A DNA stretch of 64,000 nucleotides from NCBI GenBank assembly GCA_963837805.1, contig CAWIOU010000014.1, positions 124,001 to 188,000 on the forward strand. Reading direction: 5' to 3'. Each line of letters begins with the position of its first letter. Position 1 is the first letter of the stretch. Under the pieces are notes generated by a model, which was not told the DNA's origin, made no database searches, and was given only the letters and a program-made list of their open reading frames with translations. The translations under genes and the position numbers were made by a program. Of this stretch, positions 63,731 through 64,000 are shown in pieces. This DNA comes from Bog-756 sp963837805 (GTDB taxonomy: Bacteria; Actinomycetota; Acidimicrobiia; Acidimicrobiales; RAAP-2).

Positions 63731-64000
63731 ATGGCGGAGGCGGTCGTCGAATCGGCACCGTCGAATTTGGACCCTCGCGACGAGCGGATTCTGGCATCGG
63801 GCGACGAGTCAGGTACTGCTCCCGGAGATCGGAAATTCCGGCCTGATGTCGAAGGCCTCCGTGCGGTCGCCATCGTCCTTGTGGTGCTCTTCCACGCAGG
63901 CGTCCCGGCGCTGTCTGGCGGCTATGTCGGAGTGGATGTCTTCTTCGTGATATCCGGCTTCGTCATCACGGGCGTCCTCTTGCGCGAACGGGCTTCGACC
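63731..64000 (+). CDS. OafA/YrhL-type membrane acyltransferase, N-terminal part (cut by window edge)
   Basis: Acyltransferase-3 family enzyme that O-acylates extracellular polysaccharides or cell-wall components. After a variable cytoplasmic leader of about 38 residues, FRPDVEGLRAVAIVLVVLFH gives the diagnostic R-x-D-x-x-E-G-x-R-A start and the catalytic-type His. GGYVGVDVFFVISGFVI then gives the second conserved block. The ATG at 63731 is preceded by GGGAGGGG; an ATG at 63692 in the same frame is an alternative. The remaining transmembrane helices and any SGNH domain lie beyond 64000. Confidence 0.9.
   Translation, partial: MAEAVVESAPSNLDPRDERILASGDESGTAPGDRKFRPDVEGLRAVAIVLVVLFHAGVPALSGGYVGVDVFFVISGFVITGVLLRERAST

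Noticed and set aside
1..64000. CRISPR arrays, insertion sequences, prophage genes, rRNA genes
   Set aside because: No regularly spaced repeats, transposase or integrase motifs, phage structural genes or rRNA sequences were seen on either strand.

Overview
The window is about 64 kb of very GC-rich DNA from an actinobacterium, most likely a lineage outside the well-studied genera such as the class Acidimicrobiia (inference from gene content; no rRNA marker is present). Actinobacterial hallmarks are a mycothiol ligase (mshC), an F420-type NADPH oxidoreductase, a phosphatidylinositol mannoside gene set (pgsA, patA, pimA), a DUF222/HNH gene, an LpdA-type flavoprotein and a LexA box of the mycobacterial type on ruvC.

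From 1 to 28.5 kb nearly everything is on the minus strand. Read in transcription order from the right: mshC, thrS, HIT protein, VOC protein, pgsA, patA, a PAS-GGDEF protein, pimA, an M48 protease, then (after a marR/yceI divergon) pdxS, pdxT, yebC, ruvC-ruvA-ruvB, an HNH gene, queA-tgt, yajC-secD-secF, relA, hisS and the start of aspS. From memory, this order closely follows the Mycobacterium tuberculosis thrS-to-aspS region. The GGDEF gene, the VOC gene and queA-tgt are the departures. Many genes overlap by ATGA or GTGA, so translational coupling is likely.

From 28.5 to 42 kb lie a small-molecule oxidation region and a peptide transporter. The first holds an FabI-like reductase, two NTF2-fold proteins, a flavin monooxygenase of the acyl-CoA dehydrogenase fold, an aldehyde dehydrogenase, a TetR regulator and a nitronate monooxygenase. 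The transporter has a fused double ATPase that converges on two permeases and a lipoprotein binding protein. From 42 to 58.7 kb are accessory metabolic genes: carbonic anhydrase, lpdA, an LpqC-like esterase, an MFS carrier, small membrane proteins, an NHL-repeat protein, a Tat-exported GH78 rhamnosidase, an aquaporin, a limonene-epoxide-hydrolase-like protein, a small DivIVA-like protein, a cytochrome P450, a formylglycine-generating enzyme and a diacylglycerol-kinase-type lipid kinase.

From 58.8 to 64 kb the DNA is gene-poor and slightly lower in GC. It holds two small zinc-ribbon/secreted protein genes, several strong hairpins, a candidate structured RNA, an amidohydrolase, a decayed membrane-protein gene and the start of an OafA-type acyltransferase.

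A caution for every reader: at least sixteen genes, including essential ones (relA, secD, pgsA), are each broken by single-base shifts, often in short G or C runs, with perfect continuation in the next frame. This is the signature of residual assembly or sequencing error. I give joined coordinates for these genes and say so in each entry.
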